Source of the DNA: CAWFFV01 sp963814985
Lineage (GTDB): Bacteria; Chloroflexota; Ktedonobacteria; Ktedonobacterales; Ktedonobacteraceae
DNA length: 64,000 bases
Reading direction: 5' to 3'
Assembly: GCA_963814985.1 (NCBI GenBank)
Contig: CAWFFV010000058.1
Span: forward strand, 62,001-126,000
Position numbers and translations under genes: made by a program. Below are positions 45,601 through 54,752 of this stretch, one piece after another (position 1 is the first letter of the stretch; each line of letters starts with the position of its first letter). The notes under the pieces are model-generated. The model was not told the DNA's origin. It saw only the letters and a list, made by a program, of their open reading frames with translations, and did not search any database.

Positions 45601-47594
45601 CTCACGGGTTTGAACGAAGATAATGTACTGGAGCGTGTAGAGCAGGCCGTCAAGGCTTTTGATGAGACGCAATCGCTCCGACTTGGTACCGATACCTGGC
45701 TGATCTATAACGAAGTATATCGTCTTGTAAATGCCTGTACAATTGATGAGATTGCTCGCTATCAATGTACGCTGGACCAGAAACAGTTTGCTCCTGACAA
45801 TGAACATGCGCTGACGATCTTACGCATCTGTGATCATTTCAGTACGATTACACGTGTCCTCAAACTTTACTTGCGGCGTGATAGCCTCAACGATCGTCTG
45901 AGCAGTTTGCTAGAGGCCATCAATAATATCAATGTCATGCACAAATTTGTTGAGCGTGAGTATAGTGCCCCTTTACTTGGTGAGCCGATGTTGTTCCTAC
46001 CAGACCGCCAGATCTTCAATATTTTGCTTAAGCGCTGGCGCAATATTGTAGAGGTACAACTGAGCGAACTACGAGGGAAAGTGGAACTCAAAGTAGAGCT
46101 ACAGACGAAGAATGCTCGACATGAGGAGCAGGTGGGTGTGTTGCTTGTTGTCAGCAACAGGGGGCGCAGTTCAGCAAATAACGTCAAAGTCTCACTGTTG
46201 CAGAAAAGTGATGATTTTGACGTTCTGGGAAAGAATTCACTGGAAACCGAAGTCATCTTCTTTAAAGAAGAAAAAGAATTTGAATTCGTTATCAGTCCGC
46301 ATGTGAACGCATTGGATCTGGTTTTTGAGGTCGTCTACGATGATGCCGAAGCTCAGATGAAAGACTTCCTCTTTGGTGATCGGTTAGAACTCCAAACATC
46401 AGACCAGGATTTCAGATATATCCCAAATCCGTATTCTACCGGTACACCAACGCAAGAGAGCCATATGTTCTATGGTCGTGAGGCGGATATCGAGTTTTTG
46501 AAAGATAACCTGACACGGACAGCGGCCAAAACCGTGATCATCCTCTATGGTCAGCGACGTTCTGGTAAGACAACCCTTCTTCTCCATCTGGTCAACGCAC
46601 CCGTTCTGGATGCACATATCCCAGTCCTCATTGACATGCAAAGAGTGTCCTACGGTATTACTGCCAGCAAATTTCTGTACACAATAGCCTCCTCCATCTT
46701 TCAAGCCCTGAAGAAGAAAGGGATCATTGTGCGCCAGCCCGAGTCTAAAGACTTTGCGACCGACCCGACCTTTGCCTTTGACACATTTTTGGATGATGTG
46801 GAGGCCAATCTGAATGAACAACGCATTATCTTGCTCATTGATGAATTTGAAGTGTTGGAGGAACAGGTTGCCAAAAAAAGCTGGAACCAGAAATTTTTCA
46901 GTATCTGCGCAGTTTGATGCAGCATCGTTCAAGTATCAATTTTCTGCTCTCCGGTGTTCATACGATTGAGCAACTCACCAGGGGCTACTGGTCAGTTTTC
47001 TTCAATATTGCTCGTCATCATAAAGTCTCAAAGCTCAATGAAAAGGGAGCCGAAGACCTGATCAAAAAATCGGTGGAGGGATATCTTGAATATGAGCCAC
47101 ATGCCGTCAAAAAGATTCGCCAGCTGACGGCAGACCAGCCCTATCTGATCCATCTCATCTGCCGATATCTGGTCGATCATTGTAATGATCGGCGCAAAGC
47201 ATATGTGACTATCAATGATGTCAATATTATCTTGCGCGAAGTCATGCAGACCGGCCAATTTCATTTCAACTGGGTCTGGGAAAAGATATCGCGAGAAGAA
47301 CGCATTGCCCTGGCAGTTGTGAATGAGGGTGGAAAAGAAGAAGGGCGGCCTTTGTCTCTCGTTGAGATTGAGGATATTTATCGTCACTATCTGCTTCCTT
47401 TTAAACGTGAACATGTATTGACGGCATTACGTGCTCTCATTCAAGCCGACATAGTAGAGGAGGTATTGGATGATACAAGAGAAAGCGTCTCTGATGGTGT
47501 GCGTTTTAAAGTACCTGTTGGTCTGATTCGTCGATGGTTGCTAAAAGAGAAACCCCTGGAGTCTGTTGTGCGTGAGGAGAGTCATGCTCAATGA
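42631..47594 (+). CDS. FG-GAP/HEAT-repeat P-loop ATPase, read through a -1 frameshift
   Basis: Joined, the product has about 1,655 residues. Residues about 30-350 and 440-770 hold repeated propeller units with Ca-binding-like loops (DIDNDGDIEIIAGS, DIDGDGKIEIVIGS). Residues about 780-960 are HEAT-like helices (VEVRKVLLRVVMTRYA, WIRQEAARTLAHFL). A beta domain at about 1150-1260 (VGVLLVVSNRGRSSANNVKV) precedes the ATPase: FYGREADIEF, Walker A GQRRSGKTT (about 1307-1315) and Walker B LLIDEFE. The first frame stops at 46917. The STAND-like lid and winged helix (46914-47594) are reached only by a -1 shift at the A7G run 46873-46880, which gives AKKKLEPEIFQYLRS. The cytoplasmic ATPase may be controlled by the propellers. 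No signal peptide is seen. Confidence 0.8.
46857..46880 (+). other. Candidate -1 frameshift site (A7G with upstream SD-like GGAGG)
   Basis: GGAGG (46857-46861), 11-nt spacer, AAAAAAAG (46873-46880) read as gcc-aaa-aaa-agc in frame 0. A -1 slip gives the continuing ATPase frame. The layout matches the dnaX type of programmed frameshift. A simple homopolymer error is the main alternative. Confidence 0.45.
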
Positions 47595-47633
47595 ATGAAG
47601 GAGGAGTTGGTATGATCTGGAAGGAGTAATATT

Positions 47634-48362
47634 ATGGATTGGCTACGCATTTTAGGAAGCATTATCTTTATCGATCTTGTGCTTAGCGGAGATAATGCTC
47701 TGGTGATAGGGGGGGTTGCAGCTGGCATACGCCCAGGTCTACGCTGGCTGGCATATGTTATAGGTGGAGGGGGAGCCATCATCGTGCGAATTAGCCTGAC
47801 CTATTTCTTTACAATTCTCCTGCACTTCCCCTTTTTACAGGCTCTAGGAGCCGTTATTCTTATGATTGTTACGGTCCGATTGCTCTTGCAAGTGGAAACA
47901 GAAGAAACGGAATGCGCTGAAGACGAGGAAAAACCAAAGACAATCTTGCAAAAGCCAGGTTTTGCACGCTATTTGCCCAGGAACGGTATGATTGTAGCCA
48001 TACTGACAATCCTGGCCGCCGATATTACCACTAGCCTGGATAACATCATTGCTATTGCATCGCTGGCAAAGCAGGACGTATTTCTACTGGTGGTAGGCTT
48101 GCTTTTGAGTATCTTGCTGCTCTTGATTGGGAGTGCTCTGATTGCCAAACTCATAGAGCGTCTCTCCTGGGTGATGCTACTTGCAGCGATTGTGTTGACT
48201 GTGACAGCCGCACAGATGTTTTTGCAGGATGAGCAACTCTTATCTGTATTACACACTCCCTCCATCTGGTGGATCATGCTGGTCTATGCCGTGGCCTTCG
48301 CTGTGATCCTTCGTCCCACATATATCTGGTATTGCAATCACCGGAATATACTCTACAGATAA
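47634..48362 (+). CDS. TerC/YjbE-family integral membrane protein
   Basis: A 242-residue protein with seven or so helices. DLVLSGDNALVIG near the N-terminus and DITTSLDNIIAIA in the middle are the paired Asp-containing motifs of TerC/YjbE/YkoY proteins. These act in metal (Mn) export or metalation of exported enzymes. A charged cytoplasmic loop (EETECAEDEEKPK) separates the halves. A GGAAGGAGT ribosome site lies 8 nt upstream. It begins 39 nt after the ATPase gene, too close for a manganese riboswitch, so read-through from the upstream gene is likely. Confidence 0.88.
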   Translation: MDWLRILGSIIFIDLVLSGDNALVIGGVAAGIRPGLRWLAYVIGGGGAIIVRISLTYFFTILLHFPFLQALGAVILMIVTVRLLLQVETEETECAEDEEKPKTILQKPGFARYLPRNGMIVAILTILAADITTSLDNIIAIASLAKQDVFLLVVGLLLSILLLLIGSALIAKLIERLSWVMLLAAIVLTVTAAQMFLQDEQLLSVLHTPSIWWIMLVYAVAFAVILRPTYIWYCNHRNILYR

Positions 48363-48489
48363 TTTTTCTCCTCTTCGCAGGGATGCGAAGATTGGATAAG
48401 CTGACCATCCATCCCTGCAAATCAACAGGCCATACACAGCTTGACGTACCTGATGCAATAAAAGATCTGCCAGGCTTCTGTCTCTGGTC

Positions 48490-48643
48490 GCAACTACTCA
48501 GGTCCCTTTTCCTGATTCCTCAGCGCCTGAGGCGCTTCGCTGACTATGTTGTTGGAGGTGGCAGAGTTTGCGACGCAAACTCTGCCACCTCCAACAACAT
48601 GAGAGCGAGCCACCACAGGTGGCGAGGAGGCCTGAGTAGTTAC
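48490..48643. repeat. Palindromic mosaic element, copy D (full, inverted)
   Basis: The outer ends are 48490-48505 and 48629-48643. In opposite orientation to copies A, B and E it carries CTGATTCCTCAGCGCCTGAG and GAGCGAGCCACCACAGGTGG blocks. The core is a perfect 27-bp stem, 48546-48572 with 48574-48600, apex TTTGCG-A-CGCAAA. It lies between the TerC and kinase genes, where the remaining 48363-48771 intergenic sequence shows no gene. Confidence 0.9.
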
Positions 48644-48771
48644 AAAATTTCATGGTTGGAGCAGTCACGTCTGGCACTAATTTGTCACTCTGTATTTCTC
48701 ATCTGGCACAGCCTATAGACTACGATGTGACCAGAACGTTAGAGGTCATTAGACACTGAGGAAATACTTTG

Positions 48772-49785
48772 ATGAGCACCGCAAACGCCGTTACTACAGC
48801 AATTCTTCCAGGTCAGCAATTGGGCAACTATCGCCTCCTCCAACTACTGGGGAAGGGTGGCTCTGCGCATGTTTATCTGGGTGAACATCTCTCCCTCGGT
48901 ACGCGTGTCGCGATCAAAGTATTTCATACATTCTCTGAAAGTACCGCGTCGGAGCATCTGCATGCGGAAGCACAGATTATGGCCCGTCTGAACCATGCAC
49001 ATATCGTCCGTGAACTAGAATTTGGTATCGAGAAGACAACAGCCTTTCTTGTTATGGAATATGCAGAGCATGGCACGTTACGCAACCGTTATCCCAGGGG
49101 TTCAAAGCTTCCGCTGGCTACAATTGTGAAGTATGTCAAGCAAATTGCCGATGCGTTGCAATATCTCCATCATCATGGATTGATCCATCGGGATATCAAG
49201 CCTGATAATCTGCTCCTGACGCAGGATAATCAGATCTTGCTCAGTGATTTTGGCATTGCAACAAGCGTCCAGGATGGCAGTGATGCAAGTAGATATGATG
49301 TTTCTGGTACGGCACGCTATATGGCTCCTGAGCAATTTCACGGCAAACCATGCATTGCCAGTGACCAGTACGCCCTGGGTGCTGTTGTCTACGAATGGTT
49401 ATGTGGGGAAGCACCTTTCAATGGCAGTTATTGGGAGCTTGTACATCAGCATCTTCAGGTGCTACCATCTGCTTTCTGTGAAAAAGGAACGGTGTTATCT
49501 GAAGCTATAGAGAACGTTGTGCTAAAAGCTCTTGCCAAAGATCCGGCCCAACGCTTTAACTGCATACAGGAATTTGCCGATGCTCTGGAGGCTGCATACC
49601 TGCAATCTCTAGAGAAATGTGCACTTTTGCGTAGCTGGCAATTGTGGCAACCACAACTCAAACAAGACAATCGCTATCCGGTACTGCGTACTCGGCGACA
49701 TAAAACACAGGATCACAAATTTGTTGCTAACATGATCACTTTTCTGCCGCTAACGCCCACCATCCAGAAGTTCATAAGGTGCTAA
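48772..49785 (+). CDS. Ser/Thr protein kinase, soluble
   Basis: A 337-residue protein with all kinase motifs: GKGGSAHVYLG Gly loop, VAIKVF Lys, HRDIKPDN catalytic loop, DFG, GTARYMAPEQ activation segment and SDQYALGAVVYEWLCG. Only about 50 residues follow the kinase domain, with no membrane helix or sensor domain, unlike the three other kinase genes nearby. It is probably a cytosolic kinase acting on local targets. ATG 48772 is chosen over TTG 48769 for GAGG spacing. A bidirectional terminator follows. Confidence 0.9.
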   Translation: MSTANAVTTAILPGQQLGNYRLLQLLGKGGSAHVYLGEHLSLGTRVAIKVFHTFSESTASEHLHAEAQIMARLNHAHIVRELEFGIEKTTAFLVMEYAEHGTLRNRYPRGSKLPLATIVKYVKQIADALQYLHHHGLIHRDIKPDNLLLTQDNQILLSDFGIATSVQDGSDASRYDVSGTARYMAPEQFHGKPCIASDQYALGAVVYEWLCGEAPFNGSYWELVHQHLQVLPSAFCEKGTVLSEAIENVVLKALAKDPAQRFNCIQEFADALEAAYLQSLEKCALLRSWQLWQPQLKQDNRYPVLRTRRHKTQDHKFVANMITFLPLTPTIQKFIRC

Positions 49786-49821
49786 GTACAGGTTATCATG
49801 TCCAGGATTATTTTCTCAAGC

Positions 49822-49862
49822 AAAAAGCAAGCTTTCCTTTGAGAAGTGAAAGCCTGCTTTTT
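49822..49862. terminator. Bidirectional rho-independent terminator
   Basis: AAAAAGCAAGCTTTC (49822-49836) pairs with GAAAGCCTGCTTTTT (49848-49862) over an 11-nt loop, with one mismatch. There is an A tract on one side and a T tract on the other. It lies between the convergent kinase and PLD-like genes. Confidence 0.8.
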
Positions 49863-49900
49863 TATGTGCTAACGAGGTTTATCCCTGGTGATATACCAGT

Positions 49901-50956
49901 TTAAACACTCTGAGAGACACCCCAATCTGTCTGGAACGTCTGTTGTAGTGTCGTAATTACCGTCTGGTCCGTAATGAGAACGCCCAGCTCTCGATTATTA
50001 TCCAATGAGTTGGTAGAAATGTTCTCGGACCCAACAAACGCTTGTGTGCCATCGACGACAATGATTTTTGCATGCATGTAGAGATGGTGATCTTCTTCAA
50101 CCTGTGCTCCCCCGGCTTTAATCGTGCTAATGCCGGCACTGTTGGAGTCGGTTGAGCCACTGGGCGCAGGCAGAATCACCTGCACCTGTACACCACGTTG
50201 TGCCGCGCTGGAGATTGCCGCTTCGACACTGCTATCCTGCATCTCTTCACCTTCGATAATCAGTGAAGTCTGAGCACTATTGATCAGTGCGGTCAGGTCA
50301 GAACGCGAGTTGTCAGGGCTAACCACCAGATTGGGATCGGTGATCTGGGGCTGAGTGCGATTCCAGTCAGCATTGAAGATATCAATGGCACCTTGCACAT
50401 CCTCGGGTGTGGTATCAATAATTCCGTATTCGCGATTTTTGCCATTGAGTGCCGAGAATGAAAGATTAGGGGTCATGATGTAAGCTGTTGTACCATCGAT
50501 AATCATCCCTTTTTCATGGGTAAAAACAAATGCCGGGCTTGACACTTCAACAGTTGCACCAGCTGTCTTCAATGCCTTGAGTGTTGATGTAGGTGCACTG
50601 CTACCAAAGGGATGTGGATCTAGCATCACTCGTACATCCAGATGTTTTTTCGCTGCACTTTTCAGTGCACTGATGACATTCTTGTCACTCAGAATGTATA
50701 GCTCTATCCAGATGGACGTATGGGCGTTGTTAATAGCATTGAGAATGACTTGCTCACCGGCATCAGGCTCTACAAAAACGCTCACTGTCTGTGTTCCTGC
50801 AAGGTGGGCTTTTGCTGTAGAGTGAATAGTTGATGTAGCAGCTAGTACAAAGCCCGTACTACTGCTTAAGCGGGCAAAAGTTGCGAGGACAACGAGAAGA
50901 ATTGCTACGAGAAGAGAGCAAATAACCATTTTACGTTTGTTTGCGGCACGATGCAT
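49901..50956 (-). CDS. Secreted phospholipase D-like protein
   Basis: A 351-residue protein. An N-terminal signal/anchor helix (VICSLLVAILLVVLATFA, about 11-28) is followed by two PLD half-sites. HEKGMIIDGTTAYIMTPN (His147, Lys149, then Asp) and MHAKIIVVDGTQAFVGSEN form the HxKx4D pair plus the GSEN motif. It would be an extracytoplasmic phosphodiesterase, either lipase or nuclease. The PLD nuclease or cardiolipin-synthase-like subgroup cannot be fixed from sequence alone. It is transcribed alone from the minus strand. Confidence 0.88.
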   Translation of the reverse strand: MHRAANKRKMVICSLLVAILLVVLATFARLSSSTGFVLAATSTIHSTAKAHLAGTQTVSVFVEPDAGEQVILNAINNAHTSIWIELYILSDKNVISALKSAAKKHLDVRVMLDPHPFGSSAPTSTLKALKTAGATVEVSSPAFVFTHEKGMIIDGTTAYIMTPNLSFSALNGKNREYGIIDTTPEDVQGAIDIFNADWNRTQPQITDPNLVVSPDNSRSDLTALINSAQTSLIIEGEEMQDSSVEAAISSAAQRGVQVQVILPAPSGSTDSNSAGISTIKAGGAQVEEDHHLYMHAKIIVVDGTQAFVGSENISTNSLDNNRELGVLITDQTVITTLQQTFQTDWGVSQSV

Positions 50957-51082
50957 GGTTTCCTCCTGAAGACATATGGATAGCAGGACATATGGTGGGA
51001 TTTTGGCACCCTGATGATAGAATACATGAGATATGTTAAATTTTTGTTAAAAAAGCTATTAAGCAGCAAACAAAAAGAGTGA

Positions 51083-51135
51083 GGGAGAAGGATAACTCAC
51101 AGGGATCAAGATCCCTTATGTGCTTTCCTTCTCCC
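51083..51135 (-). terminator. Hairpin downstream of the RND pump gene
   Basis: GGGAGAAGGA (51083-51092) pairs with TCCTTCTCCC (51126-51135). An inner AGGGATC/GATCCCT hairpin (51101-51115) sits between them. It lies 60 nt past the minus-strand stop. Confidence 0.5.
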
Positions 51136-51195
51136 CCAAACTTACAAAGGAGAAAATCAAGGTCGGTGGTTGTATTGCATTATGTAATCACTTAT

Positions 51196-54100
51196 CTACG
51201 CCAGCTGTTGCTGCATAGGTTGCTCAACTTCTGTCTGCTGCTGGTCTGACTGTCCATCTTCTGAAATTTTTCCAGAACGACCTCTCAGATCTTCCACTAC
51301 AATGTAGAGAGTGGGAACCAGTAGCAAGGTCAGGAATGTTGAGGATGTGAGACCTCCAATTACCACAATTGCCAGTGGAACAGAGATAAACCCGCCGGAT
51401 TGGCTCAGACCCAACGCCATCGGCAGTAGAGCCAGGATGGTTGCAATCGCTGTCATGAGAATAGGGCGTAGGCGACGACGTCCACCTTCAATGACCGCTG
51501 TACGTGCATCCAGCCCTTTCTTGCGATATTGCTGTACCAGATCCAGCAGGACAATAGCATTCGTCACAACGATACCGATCAGCATCAGCAACCCGATCAA
51601 TGCCGGAGCACCAAGTGCGGTATGCGTGGCGAGCAGCAAGAGGATGGAACCTGTTCCCGCAAATGGAATTGAGACAAGCAAGATGAGTGGTTGTAAAAGA
51701 CTACGGAAGGTTGCCACCATAACGAGGTAGACCAGTAAGATCGCAGCCAGCAAGGCAAGGCCCAGACTCTGGAATGCCTGTTGCTGTTGGGACGTCACGC
51801 CTCCCAGGGAAACTGTTGCGCCATCCGGCAATTTCAACTGGTTGATGCGTTTCTGGATATCGCTACTGACTGCTCCAACATTCTGACTGGTTGCGGTCGC
51901 GCTGACCGTTGCAGTACGTGTGGTGTCAATATGGGTAATCTGTGTTGGTCCATTGATCTGGCTAACAGTGGCGATATCCCCGACGCGCACACTTCCGATT
52001 GGAGTCGGCAGGAGCAAATCTTGTATCTTCTGAACGCTATCGACGGGTGTTCCTAGCTTGAGATCGAGATCTTGCTGCACTCCGTTAATCGTGACCTGGG
52101 TAACGGTGGTGCCTGTGTAAACGGTGCGCAAAGACTGAGCAACCTGGATCGCTGTTAAGCCATGCTGTGAAGCCTTCTGCGGATCGACATGGATATCAAT
52201 CAATGGCGATGCATCTGCCAGATTGCTACTCACATTGGCAGTATCGGGTGCCTGTTTTACTGCATTGAGAACTTGCAGTGTTGCTTGTTTAAGGACTTGT
52301 TCGTCGGGTGCCTGGATATTCACGGCAATGGTTGCGCTGGTTCCACCCTGCTGGCTGGCGGAGAGCGTCACTGTCCCTACATCGTTCAACGCTTTCAGGC
52401 GGTTGTTGAGTGTCTGCTGAATAGCCGCCTGATCGCCATTTGGATCGGTGGTTACCGAAAACGTTGCCGTATTTGAGCCACCTGTCGAGGAGGAAAAACC
52501 AACGAGAGAGCCGCCTGATCCTATCGTGACCTGGTAATTCTGAACCCCCTGAGTACTGGCGAGAACAGCTTCAATTTTCTGTGCAGCCTGATTCGTCTGA
52601 TCCATGCTTGTGCTGGGCGGTAGCTGCTGACTGATAGTGAGGGTATTTTGTGACGACGAACCAAAGAAGTTAGTCGCCAGGCGTGGATAGAGCGCAAACG
52701 TGCCAACAAGTAGCAGAAACGCCGCCGTCAGGGTTATGACGCGATGCTTTGTTACCCAGCCAATCATAGGGACATAACCTCTCTCCAGGAGCGTCATCTT
52801 CTCATGGGCATCCTGTTGAGAACTCCTCTTAGGAGCTTTCAGAAACCAGTAGGCCAGTACTGGAATGATTGTGAGTGCAACAAAGAGCGAGGCCAGTAAG
52901 GCAACGGTGACGGTGATCGCGAAAGGTCGGAAAAACTCGCTTACGATGCCCGTAGTAAAGGCTATGGGTAAGAAAACCGCTACAGTGGTAAGCGTAGAAG
53001 CTGTCACGGCTACAGCCACTTCCCGTACACCGGAAAGAACAGACGTGAGTTTATCCTGTCCGCTGAGCAAGTGACGATAAATATTTTCCAGGACAACAAT
53101 CGAGTCATCGATGACGCGTCCAATGGCAATGGTGAGACCACCGAGCGTCAGAATATTCAATGAGTAGCCTCCTACCCATAGCCCGATCAGCGCGATAATG
53201 ATAGAGAGAGGAATGGAGATGGCTGTTACCAACGTTGAGCGGATCGAGAAGAGAAAAACCAGGATGACCAGGATGGCAAAACCTGCTCCGATCAGTCCCT
53301 CTTTACTGAGGTCATTAACGGAGGTCTGGATATAGGGAGCCTGATCAGAGATCACGGTGATCTTTGCATCACCACCTAACTTCTTTTGCAGATCAGGAAG
53401 CTGGTTTTTGATGACCTGGGAAATTGTAACGGTATTCCCACTGCTCGTCTTGGTGATCGCCAGTCCCAGACTGGGTTTGCCATCAGTACGTGTTAGCGAG
53501 CTTGAAGGTGCAAGGGCTTGTTGAACCGTTGCCACATCACTCAGCTTGACGGGTGTTGAGGAAGCAGCCTTTGGTTGTTGTGTACCAGTACAGCCCCCGA
53601 AAAGCTACCGAAAGACTGTTGTGAACCACTCGCAGATGGTTGTGTTGTAGATGTACCAACAACGACATTCTCTAAATCCTGGATGGAATTAAAAGTATTG
53701 CCAACCCGAATGGCCAGGGTTTGACCATCGATAGTAACTTCTCCGGCGGGAAGCGTCGTATTATTGGCCTGAAGAGCATTTTGCACCTGAGCGACGCTCA
53801 ATCCATGCTGCTGAAGCTTCTGGGGGTCGAGTGTTACTGTTACGATCTGGTTTCGCACACCAGTGAGATTGACATTGGCAACACCATTGAGTCCTTGCAG
53901 GATCGGCACAATGTTTTGCTTGAGACTTAGAGCGAGATCCTGCTGATTACCCGATGAGGTGACAGCCAGTTGGATGATGGGCTGGCTGGAGATATCGAAG
54001 GTCTGCACCTGGGGTGTAACGTTTGCCGGAAGGCTGGCTTGAGCCTTGTTAATGCGCTGAGTAATCGTCTGGGCAGCCTGATTGAGATCGGTGCCAAAGT

Positions 54101-54389
54101 CATACTGAACAGTGATAATCGACGTTCCTTCATTGGAGTATGAGGTAATGTGTTGCAATCCCGGTACACCCTGAATGTTCTGTTCGAGGGGATCGGTCAC
54201 AGCCTGCTCAACAATGGAGGGTGAGGCACCGGGGTAAACTGAAATAACAGAGATAGCGGGGAATGCCAGCGATGGAAGTAACTCCTGCTGAAGTGATGGG
54301 ATAACAAATATGCCAAAAAGGATAACTCCTATCGCTGCGAGTGCAACGATACTCCTATTGGCAAGACTTAATTTGGAAAGAAAGAACAT
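51196..54389 (-). pseudogene. HAE1/AcrB-type RND efflux pump, one frameshift
   Basis: The two frames join into an RND pump of about 1,064 residues. The first (54389-53541) holds the N-terminal helix (MFFLSKLSLANRSIVALAAI) and the periplasmic porter part with VYPGASPSIVEQAVTDPLEQ. The second (53535-51196) holds helices with GRVIDDSIVVLENIYRH (the proton-relay Asp motif of helix 4) and the second half with the matching MIGIVVTNAIVLLDLV. A missing base in the C5 run at 53594-53598 breaks the SGGCTGTQQPK joint. Adding one G restores the frame. No adaptor gene is adjacent. It would export hydrophobic compounds or lipids. Confidence 0.88.
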
Positions 54390-54545
54390 AGAATGCTCCT
54401 GATGATCACACTATTTACATTTCACATTGGACTATGCCAAGCTTACGATACATAATAGGAAGTGTCTTCAGGGGAACCCCTGATGTTCTCTTCGAGAGGA
54501 GAAGCTACAATCTCGACAGACGCAGTCAATCGGCGGGTTCAGTAC

Positions 54546-54721
54546 ATAACTCTTCAGGGTCCTCACCACCTGTGGTGACTCGCTCTTGTTGGGTGTGGTT
54601 TTTGTCGCCCATGGCGGAGGTTGCGCCGCAACCTCCGCCATGGGCGACAAAAACCACACCCAACGGCTTGCGAAGCGCCATCGGCGCTGAGGAATCAGGA
54701 ACAGGAGTTCTGAAAAGTTAC
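54546..54721. repeat. Palindromic mosaic element, copy E (full)
   Basis: The outer ends are 54546-54562 and 54704-54721. The small hairpin is CCACC-TGT-GGTG (left), and GCGAAGCGCCATCGGCGCTGAG is on the right. The core is a perfect 38-bp stem, 54588-54625 with 54627-54664, apex TTGCG-C-CGCAA. It sits in the divergent interval between the RND pump and the histidine kinase, so it cannot be a shared terminator there. Nothing else is seen in 54390-54752. Confidence 0.9.
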
Positions 54722-54752
54722 GTTTAGTACAGAAATAAGAGCAGGTGAAATA

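Noticed and set aside
47595..47633. Manganese (yybP-ykoY) riboswitch before the TerC gene
   Set aside because: Only 39 nt separate the genes, which is too short for the motif, and no such structure is visible.
48677..48692. Sigma-54-like site TGGCAC-N-TTGTC
   Set aside because: The spacing is off by one and the GC of the -12 box is missing. Sigma-54 is also not expected in this group.
54536..54730. Target-site duplication AGTACA around copy E
   Set aside because: AGTACA occurs on both sides but at unequal distance from the ends, and other copies show no matching duplications.
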